A program made the position numbers and the translations under genes. The notes below the pieces were generated by a model. It searched no databases and was not told the DNA's origin. It saw only the letters and a list, made by a program, of their open reading frames with translations. From Granulosicoccus sp963833195 (GTDB taxonomy: Bacteria > Pseudomonadota > Gammaproteobacteria > Granulosicoccales > Granulosicoccaceae): DNA of 64,000 nt. The stretch lies in contig CAWHXF010000027.1 in the NCBI GenBank assembly GCA_963833195.1, positions 3,224,001 to 3,288,000 on the forward strand, given 5' to 3'. This document shows, piece by piece, positions 25,270-34,463 of this stretch. Numbering within the stretch: the first letter of the stretch is position 1; each line of letters begins with the position of its first letter.

Positions 25270-27324
25270 ATGAGCCGCCGCCTGCTCGTCACGAGCGCCC
25301 TGCCCTACGCCAACGGGCCGCTGCACATCGGCCACCTGCTCGAGTACGTGCAGACCGACGTGTGGGTGCGCTGGCAGCGCCTCGCCGGCAACGACGTCAC
25401 CTGGCTGTGGGCGGACGACGCGCACGGCACGCCCATCATGCTGCGCGCCGACGCCGAGGGCATCTCGCCCGAAGCGCTCGTGGCGCGCGTCAAGACCGAG
25501 CACGAGGCCGACATCGCGGGCTTCGCGCTCTCGCCGGACGTCTTCCACACCACGCATTCGGTCGAGAACCGCGAGATCTCGGCCGAGATCTACACGAAGC
25601 TGAAGGCCGCCGGCCACATCGTCACGCGCACCATCGAGCAGCTCTACGACGCCGAGCGCGACATGTTCCTGCCCGACCGCTACGTGAAGGGCACCTGCCC
25701 GAACTGCGGCACGCCGGACCAGTACGGCGACAACTGCGAGAGCTGCAGCGCCACCTACGACGCGGTGGACCTCGTCGACCCCGTCAGCCAGGTGTCCGGC
25801 AGCGTGCCGGTGCGGCGCGACTCGGAGCAGTACTTCTTCGCGCTCGGTCACTTCGACGCCATGCTGCGCGAGTGGACGCGCTCGGGCACGCTGCAGAGCG
25901 AGATCCGCAACAAGCTGGCCGAATGGCTGGAGTCCGGCCTCAAGGACTGGGACATCTCCAGGAACGCGCCCTACTTCGGTTTCGAGATTCCCGACGCGCC
26001 CGGCAAGTACTTCTACGTCTGGCTGGACGCGCCGATCGGCTACATGGCCGCGCACCGGTGCCTGGCGGAGAGCCGCGGCGAGGACTGGCGCACCGACTGG
26101 GCGCCCGGCAGCGAGACCGAGCTGCATCACTTCATCGGCAAGGACATCGCGAACTTCCACGGCCTGTTCTGGCCCGCGATGCTCGAGGGCGCGGGCTTCA
26201 GGAAACCGACCGGCGTGTACTGCCACGGCTTCCTGACCGTCGACGGCGCGAAGATGTCGAAGTCGCGCGGCACGAGCATCACGGTAGCCACGTGGCTCGC
26301 GCACATGGACCCGGAGCCGCTGCGCTACTACTTCGCCTCGAAGCTGTCGGACGGCGTGGTGGACCTGGACCTGAACCTCGACGACTTCGTCGCGCGCGTG
26401 AACGCGGACCTCGTCGGCAAGGTCGTGAACATCGCGAGCCGCTGCGCGGGGTTCATCACCAAGCGCTTCGACGGCAGGCTGTCGAGCGCGTACCCCGAGG
26501 CGCTCGCGCACGACTACGAGTCGTTCACCAGCGCGCGCCACGTCATCGGGGACCTGTACGAGCGGCGCGAGTTCGGCAAGGCCATGCGCGAGATCATGCT
26601 GCTGGCGGAACACGCCAACACCTGGATCAACGACGCCGAGCCGTGGGTGCTGGCGAAGGATCCGGAACGCCTGGCCGAGGTGCAGGACATCTGCACGGTG
26701 GGGCTGAACTACTTCCGCGCCATCGTCACCTACCTCTCGCCCGTGCTGCCGGGCTTGGCCGCGAAGACCGAAGCGTTCCTCGACACGACGCTGTCGCTCG
26801 AGGCGATCGAGGCCCCGCTGGTCGATCAGGCCATCCGCAAGTACGAGCCCATGATGACGCGCATCGAATCGTCGACGATCGAGGCCATGCTGCAGGCCAC
26901 GCGCGATGCGACGCCCGCCGTGGCGCCGGAGCCCGCGCAGGCTTCGACGACGCCGCCGGACCGCGCGTCGGCGCCCGCACCCCTGGAGCCCATCGCCGAC
27001 ACCATCGGTATCGAGGACTTCGCGATGATCGACCTGCGCGTCGCGCGCATCGTCGACGCGAAACCCGTCGAGGGTGCGGACAAGCTGATCGAGCTCACGC
27101 TGGACGTCGGCACCGATACGCGCACGGTGTTCGCGGGCATCAAGGCCGCGTACGACCCTGCATCGCTCATCGGACGCCACACCGTGGTGGTCGCGAACCT
27201 CGCGCCGCGCAAGATGCGCTTCGGCACGTCCAGCGGCATGGTGCTGGCGGCGGGCCCGGGCGGCGGGGATCTCTTCGTGCTGTCGCCGGACGAGGGCGCC
27301 ACGCCCGGCATGAGGGTCAAATAG
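25270..27324 (+). CDS. metG: Methionyl-tRNA synthetase
   Basis: Class I synthetase charging initiator and elongator tRNA-Met. HIGH is at residues 19-22, a zinc knuckle CPNCGTPDQYGDNCESC near 143-160, and KMSKS at 328-332. A C-terminal EMAPII-like tRNA-binding domain (about 575-684; DLRVARIVDAKPVEGADKL) makes it the dimeric long form. The 684 residues fit. It is divergent from apbC with 98 bases between starts. Confidence 0.96.
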   Translation: MSRRLLVTSALPYANGPLHIGHLLEYVQTDVWVRWQRLAGNDVTWLWADDAHGTPIMLRADAEGISPEALVARVKTEHEADIAGFALSPDVFHTTHSVENREISAEIYTKLKAAGHIVTRTIEQLYDAERDMFLPDRYVKGTCPNCGTPDQYGDNCESCSATYDAVDLVDPVSQVSGSVPVRRDSEQYFFALGHFDAMLREWTRSGTLQSEIRNKLAEWLESGLKDWDISRNAPYFGFEIPDAPGKYFYVWLDAPIGYMAAHRCLAESRGEDWRTDWAPGSETELHHFIGKDIANFHGLFWPAMLEGAGFRKPTGVYCHGFLTVDGAKMSKSRGTSITVATWLAHMDPEPLRYYFASKLSDGVVDLDLNLDDFVARVNADLVGKVVNIASRCAGFITKRFDGRLSSAYPEALAHDYESFTSARHVIGDLYERREFGKAMREIMLLAEHANTWINDAEPWVLAKDPERLAEVQDICTVGLNYFRAIVTYLSPVLPGLAAKTEAFLDTTLSLEAIEAPLVDQAIRKYEPMMTRIESSTIEAMLQATRDATPAVAPEPAQASTTPPDRASAPAPLEPIADTIGIEDFAMIDLRVARIVDAKPVEGADKLIELTLDVGTDTRTVFAGIKAAYDPASLIGRHTVVVANLAPRKMRFGTSSGMVLAAGPGGGDLFVLSPDEGATPGMRVK

Positions 27325-27328
27325 CAGA

Positions 27329-27769
27329 ATGCTCTTCACCGACGACCGCACCCGCACCCGCGAGCTGTTCCGAAGCGCCTGGAGAAAGCGCCTGGCGGAC
27401 GAGCCGCTGGAGCCGCTGGAGAAGCAGGTGGCGACGCTCGTGGAGGAGCATCCCGAGTACCAGCCCATGCTGCTGCGCGGCGACGACGTGCTCGACCAGG
27501 ACTTCGGGCCGGATTCCGGCGGCGAGAACCCGTTCCTGCACCTTTCGCTGCACCTGGCGCTGCGCGAGCAGGTCGGTACCGATCGGCCGGCGGGGATACG
27601 GGACCTGACGCGCTCGCTGCTGCTGAAGTACGGCAAGGGGGACGACGGCGGGCACGCGGTGGAGCACCGCATGATCGCGGTGCTGGGGGAGTTCCTGTGG
27701 GACGCGCAGCGGCAGTCGCGGGCGCCGGACGAGCAGGCCTATCTGGAGCGGTTGCGCTCGCTGCTGTGA
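27329..27769 (+). CDS. DUF1841 family protein
   Basis: A 146-residue cytoplasmic protein of unknown role. It shows the family's conserved blocks LFRSAWRKR, ENPFLHLSLHLALREQ, DRPAGIRDL and HAVEHRMIAVLGEFLWDAQR. It starts four bases after the metG stop and is probably co-transcribed with it. Confidence 0.85.
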   Translation: MLFTDDRTRTRELFRSAWRKRLADEPLEPLEKQVATLVEEHPEYQPMLLRGDDVLDQDFGPDSGGENPFLHLSLHLALREQVGTDRPAGIRDLTRSLLLKYGKGDDGGHAVEHRMIAVLGEFLWDAQRQSRAPDEQAYLERLRSLL

Positions 27770-27814
27770 GCGAGCGTGCGTCGCGGCCGTTCGGCGCAGC
27801 AACTCGATATTCCG

Positions 27815-29002
27815 TCAACGATCGGGCAACTGGTCCTGAGTGATCAGCCCATCGGCGACGCCCCGCAGCAGTACGTAGTGTCGGACGAGCGGTTCCTGAA
27901 AGCGGTAGACGTAGCTCTTCGGCCGACCGTCGCGCACAAGAATCGCCCCGCGCTCCTCGCTCGTGAACTTCGCGATGTGAGGCGACAGGTTCGGTATCGA
28001 ACGTGCCGTCCCCGAGATCATCGAATAAGGATCGACGATCGAACGGATGGTGAACCACCCGCGCTCGTCGTGCTCGGCGAGCGCGCACGCGAGCAGCACT
28101 TCGCGGTACTTGTTGCTCGGCTTGGTGCTGCGCGTGGCCGTCAGCCACGCCTGAGTCATGGACTCGTCGGCCCGATCCAGCGCCGCCGAGATGCCCGCAT
28201 CGAGGCTGCGCGCGTCGATGGCCATTCGGCGACGTGCCACGCTGTCCCGGGCCGCGGCCTGACCGATCAGGTGCGTGTATCCGGGCAGACCCTGTGACAG
28301 CGCGGCGATGCGTTCCGCCACGCCCTCCTCGAATCGCATGCCGAGAAGCCCCGAACGCGTCGCGAGGATCTCGACGAGCTCTTCCCGCTTCATCGGGGGC
28401 ATCTCGATCTGATCGATGCTGCGCGCGATGGAGGCGTGACCTCTGAAGAGATCGATCAGGTCGTCGGCGACTCCGACGACGATGATCGTGGCCTTCGAAC
28501 CGTAGTCGGACAGGTACTTGATGGTGTCGGACATGGCCACCTTGGTCGCTTCGTCGCGCACGCGATCGAACTCGTCGATGATCAGCACCAGACGGCGATC
28601 GGGCGGGAACGTGTCGATGATCCGGAACACGTCGTAGGGGTTGCAGCCGTCGAGGAGGAGTTTCGAGACCTCCACCCCGTCGAACGTCACGTCGTCGAAG
28701 ACATGCCGCCAGATCATCGAGAAGTCGTGATCGCCGGTGCAGTTGCGCTTGAGCACCCGATACCGATCGCTGCGCGCGAGCACGCGATGGTTGACGATGT
28801 TCGCGAGCGAGCTCTTGCCCACCCCCCTGCGCCCGTGAATGACCGCGTGCGCCCCCGTCTGGAAGACGACGTCCAGCAATCGGTTCAGCAGATCGCGCCG
28901 GCCCGAGAACAGCGCCTCCTCGTCCACCGGAGTGTGCGGAGTGAAGGTCGTGATGACGGCCTCGTAGAGATCCTGCCAGTCCTGATCGTTCACGGGCTCC
29001 AT
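27815..29002 (-). CDS. AAA/ORC-like ATPase of unknown role
   Basis: A 395-residue ATPase with no partner I can identify. Walker A HGRRGVGKSSLA is near residue 60 and Walker B RLVLIIDEFDRV near 140. VVGVADDLIDLFRGHASIARSIDQIEMPPM and GLPGYTHLIGQAAA resemble the sensor and lid regions of Orc1/Cdc6-like or TniB-like ATPases. The C-terminal third may be a winged helix (LLACALAEHDERGWFTIRSIV...YVYRFQEPLVRHYVLLRG). The ATG at 29002, six bases after AGAGG, is chosen over the adjacent GTG at 29005. The AT-rich upstream region and adjoining gene debris suggest acquisition. Regulation of a toxin, transposition or defence function is possible; none is shown. Confidence 0.75.
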   Translation of the reverse strand: MEPVNDQDWQDLYEAVITTFTPHTPVDEEALFSGRRDLLNRLLDVVFQTGAHAVIHGRRGVGKSSLANIVNHRVLARSDRYRVLKRNCTGDHDFSMIWRHVFDDVTFDGVEVSKLLLDGCNPYDVFRIIDTFPPDRRLVLIIDEFDRVRDEATKVAMSDTIKYLSDYGSKATIIVVGVADDLIDLFRGHASIARSIDQIEMPPMKREELVEILATRSGLLGMRFEEGVAERIAALSQGLPGYTHLIGQAAARDSVARRRMAIDARSLDAGISAALDRADESMTQAWLTATRSTKPSNKYREVLLACALAEHDERGWFTIRSIVDPYSMISGTARSIPNLSPHIAKFTSEERGAILVRDGRPKSYVYRFQEPLVRHYVLLRGVADGLITQDQLPDR

Positions 29003-29011
29003 CACCTACCT

Positions 29012-29050
29012 CTTAATTAAGCCGTCCAGAAAAGCTCTAGCGCTTAATTA
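29012..29050 (-). promoter_or_regulatory. Paired CTTAATTA sites upstream of the ATPase gene
   Basis: CTTAATTA occurs at 29012-29019 and again at 29043-29050, exactly 31 bp (about three helical turns) apart. The first copy extends to a perfect palindrome CTTAATTAAG (29012-29021). In this GC-rich genome such motifs stand out. They lie 10-48 bases before the ATPase start and look like a paired operator. Confidence 0.45.
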
Positions 29051-29098
29051 TGCCATTGCTCCCAACATTCGGGGTGTGGCACCCTCGGATGGAACAAG

Positions 29099-29250
29099 GT
29101 GGCGGCGAAGCCCGCAGCGCGCGCGGCGACCACGACCGGGTGCGCGGCCGAGAACCGCAAGGCGAGCTCTTCCGCCGGGTGGGACGCGAGGCCGGCAATG
29201 GAGAAGACGGGCTTGTTCGCCAAGATCACGGGCGGCGCCGAGACCGACGT
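29099..29250 (+). pseudogene. Chimeric remnant of YdeI-like and TerD coding sequence
   Basis: One frame reads a match to the C-terminus of the YdeI-family protein encoded at 30016-30675 (AAENRKA followed by AGWDA, against AAENRKANFPAGRDA). It then runs without a break into a match to the TerD-like protein at 30871 (GLFAKITGGAETDV, against GFFAKLTGGGGGETDI). A 24-base block is identical (29142-29165 and 30608-30631). The roughly 300 bases that separate these sequences in the intact copy are missing. This is debris of a duplication or recombination beside the ATPase and Uma2 genes. Confidence 0.65.
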
Positions 29251-29254
29251 CGGT

Positions 29255-29881
29255 TCACCCCGCCGTAGCCGGGTTCGCACGCTCGATCCGGTCGACCGAG
29301 GCGAAGCAATCGACCAGTGCGAGCGAGATGCCCGGCGGATCGAGCTCGAACGAGCCCTCGGTGACGATGCGGGTCAGGATGTCGCCGCCGGCGGAGGTGC
29401 GCGAATGGTGATAGGCGAGCCGCGTTTCGGGGTCGATGACGAGGTAATGCCGGACGCTGTCGAGGCCCATGTACTCGGCCAGCTTCGATGTGGTGTCGAC
29501 GCGTGCGGTGGACGGCGAGGCGACCTCGACGAGCACCAGCGGCCGGTCGCACGTGACGGCGTCGAGATCGATGTCGCCATCGCACTGCAGCGCGACGTCG
29601 GGGCGGCGCGCGTGCGAATCATCCACCGCGATGGTCACTCCGTCGGGGAAGGCGATGCAGGGCAGGTCCGCGGCGAGTACGGCGTCGGCCAGCAACCGCC
29701 ACACGTCCGCCTTGACGAGTGCGTGCCGGTTGCGCTCGGCCTGCATTTCGACGACGCGGCCGCCGACCAGCTCGTACCGCGCTCCGTCCGGCTGCGCCTC
29801 GGCCCAGGCGAGGAACTGGCCGACCGTCATGCGCGCCTTGTCGTCCGGTACCGGGTCGATCGCGAGCGCGCTGCGGGTCAT
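29255..29881 (-). CDS. Uma2/DUF820-family putative restriction-like nuclease
   Basis: A 208-residue protein with the PD-(D/E)XK-type pattern of Uma2: MTVGQFLAWAEAQPDGARYELVGGRVVEM, then RRPDVAL, LVLVEVASPSTARVDTTSKLAEYMGLDSVRHYLVID and AYHHSRTSAGG. The D...EVxSxST...K spacing matches the nuclease core. The biological role of Uma2 proteins is unknown; many sit in mobile or stress contexts. The ATG at 29881 is chosen because upstream codons look non-coding. It is divergent from the YdeI-like gene. Confidence 0.85.
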   Translation of the reverse strand: MTRSALAIDPVPDDKARMTVGQFLAWAEAQPDGARYELVGGRVVEMQAERNRHALVKADVWRLLADAVLAADLPCIAFPDGVTIAVDDSHARRPDVALQCDGDIDLDAVTCDRPLVLVEVASPSTARVDTTSKLAEYMGLDSVRHYLVIDPETRLAYHHSRTSAGGDILTRIVTEGSFELDPPGISLALVDCFASVDRIERANPATAG

Positions 29882-30015
29882 GGAAGGGCTCCGATGGGGC
29901 GAATGCGGGGTCGGGCAGATCATCGTGCCCCTCGGCAGTGGCGACCGCAAGCCGCGCTGCGGCGGCATCTTCGTCGCCTGTCGACGTGCATCGCCCGCCC
30001 GGGTCGGTGTGGTTC

Positions 30016-30675
30016 ATGAGCACTGAATCGCCTCCGCGGCCTTCCGGCGCCGGGTCGCCGCGCGATCGGGAGCCCGCTCGAGCGCAGGTTCCGGTGGACT
30101 CCATTGAAGACCTGCGCACTTGGCTCGAACACCACCACGCCGCCTCCGGCTCCGTCTGGCTCGTGCGCTGGAAGGCCGGCTCGGGCCGCAAGGTGGTCCC
30201 CTACGCCGACATCGTCGACGAGCTGCTGTGCTTCGGCTGGATCGACAGCGTGCCGAGGAAGCTCGACGAGCATCGCTTCCTGACGCTGATCTCGCCGCGC
30301 TCGCCGGCGAGCAACTGGTCGGGCGTGAACAAGCGAAAGGTCGAGCGGCTGGAGCGCGAGGGGCGATTGCGACCGGCCGGGGCGGCGATGGTGGCGCTGG
30401 CGCGCGAGAACGGCACGTGGAGCTTCCTCGACGACGTGGATCGGCTGGAGCTGCCGCCGGATCTCGTCGAGGCGCTGGACGCGACCGGGAACGCGCGTCG
30501 GCTGTTCGAGCGCTTTGCGCCGAGCGCGAAGCGCGGCATCCTGGAATGGATCAAGTGCGCGAAGACGCCCGCCACGCGTGCGCGCCGCGTCGCCGCGACG
30601 GCCGAGCGCGCGGCCGAGAACCGCAAGGCGAACTTCCCGGCGGGACGGGATGCGGGGCCGCCCCCAGGGGATTGA
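30016..30675 (+). CDS. YdeI/OmpD-associated family protein
   Basis: A 219-residue cytoplasmic protein of the YdeI (bacteriocin-protection) family. Conserved parts are LRTWLEHHHAASGSVWLV, CFGWIDSVPRKLDEHRFL, SPRSPASNWSGVNKRKVERL and the C-terminal KRGILEWIKCAKTPATRARRV...ENRKANFP. The function is not established; members have been linked to resistance to antimicrobial peptides and bacteriocins. It is 195 bases upstream of the first ter gene in the same direction, and part of its 3' end is copied at 29.1 kb. Confidence 0.85.
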   Translation: MSTESPPRPSGAGSPRDREPARAQVPVDSIEDLRTWLEHHHAASGSVWLVRWKAGSGRKVVPYADIVDELLCFGWIDSVPRKLDEHRFLTLISPRSPASNWSGVNKRKVERLEREGRLRPAGAAMVALARENGTWSFLDDVDRLELPPDLVEALDATGNARRLFERFAPSAKRGILEWIKCAKTPATRARRVAATAERAAENRKANFPAGRDAGPPPGD

Positions 30676-30870
30676 TGCGCGTCGGCCCATCCCCGGCCCG
30701 TCGTCCGCCCTCGGGAAAAACGAGTACCGTCGAAGGGGGTGCGTGGTAGAACCTTGCGCCCTTCGCGCGGCGGCGCGTGCGTTTCCGAGAGGCGGCTTCC
30801 AGGACATGGTCCGGTGCGGCGTCAACGAACCGTCGCCCACGCTTCTTCCCCGACCGGACGCCGAACCACC

Positions 30871-31476
30871 ATGAGCATTTCCCTCTCCAAGGGCCAGGGC
30901 ATCAGCCTGTCCAAGACCGCCGGCTCCACGCTGTCGCGCGTGCGGCTCGGCGTCGGCTGGGACGCCGTGCAGGCGCCGCCGAAGAAGGGCTTCTTCGCGA
31001 AGCTCACGGGCGGCGGCGGTGGCGAGACCGACATCGACCTCGACGCCTCCTGCGTGCTGTACGACGCCAGCGGCAAGCGTGTGGATGCGGTCTGGTTCGG
31101 CCAGCTCACCAGCAAGGACGGCGCGGTGCGCCACAGCGGCGACAACCTCACGGGCGAGGGCGACGGCGACGACGAGACCATCCTCGTCGATCTCGCGGCG
31201 CTGCCGTCCGAGGTGGTCACCCTGGTGCTCACGGTGAGCAGCTTCCGAGGGCAGACCTTCGACGAGGTCGAGAACGCGTTCGCGCGCGTCGTGGACGATG
31301 CCAGCGGCAAGGAGCTCGCGCGCTACTCGCTCACCGAGCAGGGCGCCCACACGGGCATGGTCATGGCCTCGCTCAAGCGCGGCGCGGGCGGCGACTGGGA
31401 CCTGAAGGCGCTCGGCGAGCGCGCCACCGGGCGCACCGTCGACGAGCTCGAGCAGGCCATCCGGCCGCTGCTGTAG
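30871..31476 (+). CDS. TerD-domain protein, TerZ-like
   Basis: A 201-residue stress protein with one TerD domain. It starts MSISLSKGQGISLSK and has RVRLGVGWD, a Lys/Gly-rich loop before DIDLDASC, GDNLTGEGDGDDE (acidic Ca-binding site) and FDEVENAFARVVD. The extra loop PPKKGFFAKLTGGGGGE between the first strands is the feature of TerZ as opposed to TerD. TerD domains bind calcium and are thought to act at the membrane in stress and tellurite responses. It is the first gene of the ter run. Confidence 0.88.
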   Translation: MSISLSKGQGISLSKTAGSTLSRVRLGVGWDAVQAPPKKGFFAKLTGGGGGETDIDLDASCVLYDASGKRVDAVWFGQLTSKDGAVRHSGDNLTGEGDGDDETILVDLAALPSEVVTLVLTVSSFRGQTFDEVENAFARVVDDASGKELARYSLTEQGAHTGMVMASLKRGAGGDWDLKALGERATGRTVDELEQAIRPLL

Positions 31477-31488
31477 GGGGATCGATCC

Positions 31489-32646
31489 ATGGAGCTGAAG
31501 AAGGGCGAGAAGAAGGCGCTGTCGGACATCGGCGCCTTCTCGAGCGGGGGCGGCGCCGCCGACGTCGAGGTGCGCTTCGGGCTCGGCGGCATGGACGTCG
31601 CGGCGTTCGGCATCGGATCGGACGGCAAGATCGGCGACGACCGCTACGTCGTGCTGTTCAGCAACGCCTCCAGCCCGAACGGCGAGATCCGCGGCGATTT
31701 CGGCGGGAACTCGGCGACGTTCCGCGTCGCGCTGGACAAGCTGCCGGAGTCCATCGCGCGCATCGTGCTGACGGCCACGCACGATTCTCGGCCGGTGAGC
31801 GATTCGAAGCCGTTGACGGTGAAGGTCGGCGAGGCGAGCTTCGACGTGGCGGCGGGGCTGTCGAACGAGCGCGCGGTCATGATGGCCGAGCTCTACCGGC
31901 ACTCCTCCGGCTGGAAGCTCGGCACCATCGCGCAGGGCTTCGAGGGCGGACTCGCGGCGCTCGTCACCCACTTCGGCGGCGAGGTGGGGGACGACGCGCC
32001 CGCCGCGCCGGCACCGGCGCCCGAGCCCGCCCCGGCGCCTTCGAAGCTGAACCTCTCCAAGATCAGCCTGGAGAAGTCCAAGCCGTCGATCAGCCTCGAG
32101 AAGACCGGCGCGACCTTCGGCGAGATCGTGCTGAACCTGAACTGGTCCGCGCAGCCCGCGAAGAAGGGCTTCTTCGGCGGCACCAAGCAGCTGGACCTGG
32201 ACCTGGGCTGCCTCTTCGAGCTCGACGACGGCAGCAAGGGCGTCATCCAGGCGCTCGGGAAGAGCTTCGGGCGCTACGACAGCGCCCCGTTCATCGAGCT
32301 GTCGGGCGACGATCGCACGGGCGCGGTGGACGCCGGCGAGACCATCCGCATCAACGGCACGAAGTTCGAGCGCATCAGGAAGCTCGCCGTGTTCGCGCTC
32401 ATCTACGAGGGCGCGCCGAACTGGCAGGCGACCGACGGCGTGGTGCGCATCACCACGCCGGGCCAGCCCGAGATCGAGGTGCGCATGAACGAGCAGGACA
32501 GCAACAGCCGGCTGTGCGGCATCGCCACCATCGTCAACGAGGGCGGCAACATGCGCATCGAGCGGCTTGTTCGCTTCTACAAGGACCAGAAGCAGTACGC
32601 CGACGATATGGGCATCATCCTGCAATGGTCCGCAGGTAGGAAGTAG
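31489..32646 (+). CDS. TerA-like protein with two TerD-fold domains
   Basis: A 385-residue protein. The N-terminal TerD-like domain (about 1-165) ends in MMAELYRHSSGWKLGTIAQGFEGGLAALV. A Pro/Ala linker (about 168-185) leads to a second domain with LNLNWSAQPAKKGFFGG, DLDLGCLFELDDGSKG, LSGDDRTGAVDAGETI and FALIYEGAPNW, the typical TerA C-terminus. It begins 12 bases after the TerZ-like stop and should be co-translated. The role is Ca-dependent stress response by family. Confidence 0.88.
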   Translation: MELKKGEKKALSDIGAFSSGGGAADVEVRFGLGGMDVAAFGIGSDGKIGDDRYVVLFSNASSPNGEIRGDFGGNSATFRVALDKLPESIARIVLTATHDSRPVSDSKPLTVKVGEASFDVAAGLSNERAVMMAELYRHSSGWKLGTIAQGFEGGLAALVTHFGGEVGDDAPAAPAPAPEPAPAPSKLNLSKISLEKSKPSISLEKTGATFGEIVLNLNWSAQPAKKGFFGGTKQLDLDLGCLFELDDGSKGVIQALGKSFGRYDSAPFIELSGDDRTGAVDAGETIRINGTKFERIRKLAVFALIYEGAPNWQATDGVVRITTPGQPEIEVRMNEQDSNSRLCGIATIVNEGGNMRIERLVRFYKDQKQYADDMGIILQWSAGRK

Positions 32647-32680
32647 TCATGCCGAGCGGACGTCCGTCGAGCGCATACCC

Positions 32681-33784
32681 TTGAGATTCCTGTTCAGGCA
32701 CTTCGGAGGCTCGCTGGCCTTCACGGCCGTGGCCCTGCTGCTGGGCGCGTGGGTCGGGTGGGCGTTCACGGGCACGCTCCCGGGAATGCTCGGCATCGTG
32801 TGGATCTGCACGGTGCTGGCCGTGCTGGAGGTGTCGCTGTCGCTCGACAACGCGGCCGTGAACGCTTCGGTGCTCAAGGACATGGACCCCGTCTGGCAAC
32901 GCCGCTTCCTGACCTGGGGCATCCTGATCGCCGTGTTCGGCATGCGCATCGTGTTCCCGCTCGTGATCGTGGCCGTGGCGGCGAGCCTCGGACCCATCGA
33001 GGCGCTCACGCTGGCCATCAATCGTCCCGACGAGTACTCGCGCATCATCAACGACGCGCACGTCGGGCTCATGGGCTTCGGCGGCGCGTTCCTCGGCATG
33101 GTGGGCCTCGGCTTCTTCTTCAACGCCGAGAAGGACATCCACTGGATCGGCGTCGTCGAGCGCACGCTGCAGAAGCTCGGCAGCCTGAAGGCGATCGAGA
33201 TCGCCGTGATGCTGGTGGTCATCTACTTCGTGTCGACGCTGCTGAGCCTGGAGGAATCGCACACCTTCATCGTCGCGGGGGTGCTGGGGCTCGTGACGTT
33301 CATCGCCGTCGACATGGTCGGCCACGCGATGGAGGCGCCCGACGCGGCGACCGGGGCGGTCGTGAAGTCGGGGCTCGCCTCGTTCCTGTACCTCGAGGTG
33401 CTGGACGCGAGCTTCAGCTTCGACGGCGTCATCGGCGCGTTCGCGCTGTCCACGAACCTCTTCGTGATCGCGATCGGGCTCGGCATCGGCGCGATGTTCG
33501 TGCGCTCCATGACGATCTACCTCGTCGAGCGCGGCACCATGTCCGAGTACCGCTTCCTGGAGAACGGCGCGTTCTACGCGATCCTTGCGCTCGCGACCAT
33601 CATGTTCCTGAACGTGAGGTACCACATTCCCGAGGTCGTCACGGGGCTGATCGGCGCCGTGCTCATCGGGCTCGCCTTCTGGAGCTCGGTGCGCTGGAAC
33701 CGCGCGCACCGTTCCGCCGAGGACGCGCCTTTGCCTCCGGCCTCCGGGACCCCATCTTCGGAACCGGCCGAGGCCGTCCGATGA
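32681..33784 (+). CDS. DUF475/TerC-family membrane protein
   Basis: Integral membrane protein with about nine helices. Acidic residues inside helices mark the TerC/DUF475 family: VLEVSLSLDNAAVNASVLKDM and YLEVLDASFSFDGVIGAF. The likely cargo is a metal ion such as Mn, or it may anchor the TerD proteins; this is family inference. No ATG or GTG precedes the first helix sensibly; a TTG at 32681 gives LRFLFRHFGGSLAF and 367 residues. It lies 34 bases after the TerA-like stop. Confidence 0.85.
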   Translation: MRFLFRHFGGSLAFTAVALLLGAWVGWAFTGTLPGMLGIVWICTVLAVLEVSLSLDNAAVNASVLKDMDPVWQRRFLTWGILIAVFGMRIVFPLVIVAVAASLGPIEALTLAINRPDEYSRIINDAHVGLMGFGGAFLGMVGLGFFFNAEKDIHWIGVVERTLQKLGSLKAIEIAVMLVVIYFVSTLLSLEESHTFIVAGVLGLVTFIAVDMVGHAMEAPDAATGAVVKSGLASFLYLEVLDASFSFDGVIGAFALSTNLFVIAIGLGIGAMFVRSMTIYLVERGTMSEYRFLENGAFYAILALATIMFLNVRYHIPEVVTGLIGAVLIGLAFWSSVRWNRAHRSAEDAPLPPASGTPSSEPAEAVR

Positions 33785-33833
33785 CGGGTTCGGCACCCTT
33801 CCCCCGTTTCAACCGAGAGAGGTACATAGAAAC

Positions 33834-34412
33834 ATGTCCATCAGCCTAAGCAAGGGCGGCTCGCTCAGCCTGTCGAAGGAATCCCCCGGTCTGGAGGAAG
33901 TCATGGTCGGCCTCGGCTGGGACGTCCGCGCCACCGACGGCAAGGACTTCGACCTCGACGCCAGCGCCTTCCTGCTGAACGAGTCCGGCAAGGCGCGCAG
34001 CGACGCCGACTTCTGCTTCTACAACCAGAAGTCGGTCGGTGACGACTCGGTCATCCACCAGGGCGACAACACCACCGGCGAGGGCGACGGCGACGACGAG
34101 CAGGTCAAGATCTACCTCTCGAAGGTGCCCGCCGACATCCAGAAGATCAGCTTCGCCGTGACCATCCACGAGGGCCAGGCGCGCGGCCAGAACTTCGGCC
34201 AGGTCTCGAACGCCTTCGTGCGTCTGGTGGACGCGAAGACCGACAAGGAGATCACGCGCTTCGACCTGTCCGAGGACGCCTCCACCGAAGCCGCCATGAT
34301 CCTCGGCGAGGTCTATCGCCACAACGGCGAGTGGAAGTTCAAGGCCGTGGGTCAGGGCTTCGCGGGAGGTCTGGGGCCGCTGGCGCAGAACTTCGGCGTC
34401 AACATCGGCTGA
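33834..34412 (+). CDS. terD: TerD stress protein
   Basis: A 192-residue canonical TerD: MSISLSKGGSLSLSKE, VMVGLGWDVR, DFDLDASAFLLN, the Ca-site GDNTTGEGDGDDEQV, and the ending MILGEVYRHNGEWKFKAVGQGF. It lacks the TerZ loop. Residues align across the full length with family members. It is preceded by a GAGAGG ribosome site and starts 49 bases after the DUF475 stop. Confidence 0.93.
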   Translation: MSISLSKGGSLSLSKESPGLEEVMVGLGWDVRATDGKDFDLDASAFLLNESGKARSDADFCFYNQKSVGDDSVIHQGDNTTGEGDGDDEQVKIYLSKVPADIQKISFAVTIHEGQARGQNFGQVSNAFVRLVDAKTDKEITRFDLSEDASTEAAMILGEVYRHNGEWKFKAVGQGFAGGLGPLAQNFGVNIG

Positions 34413-34463
34413 TCCGGACCTGCGCTTGCTGGATCTCCTGCGTATTCGGACCGGGAGATCGGC

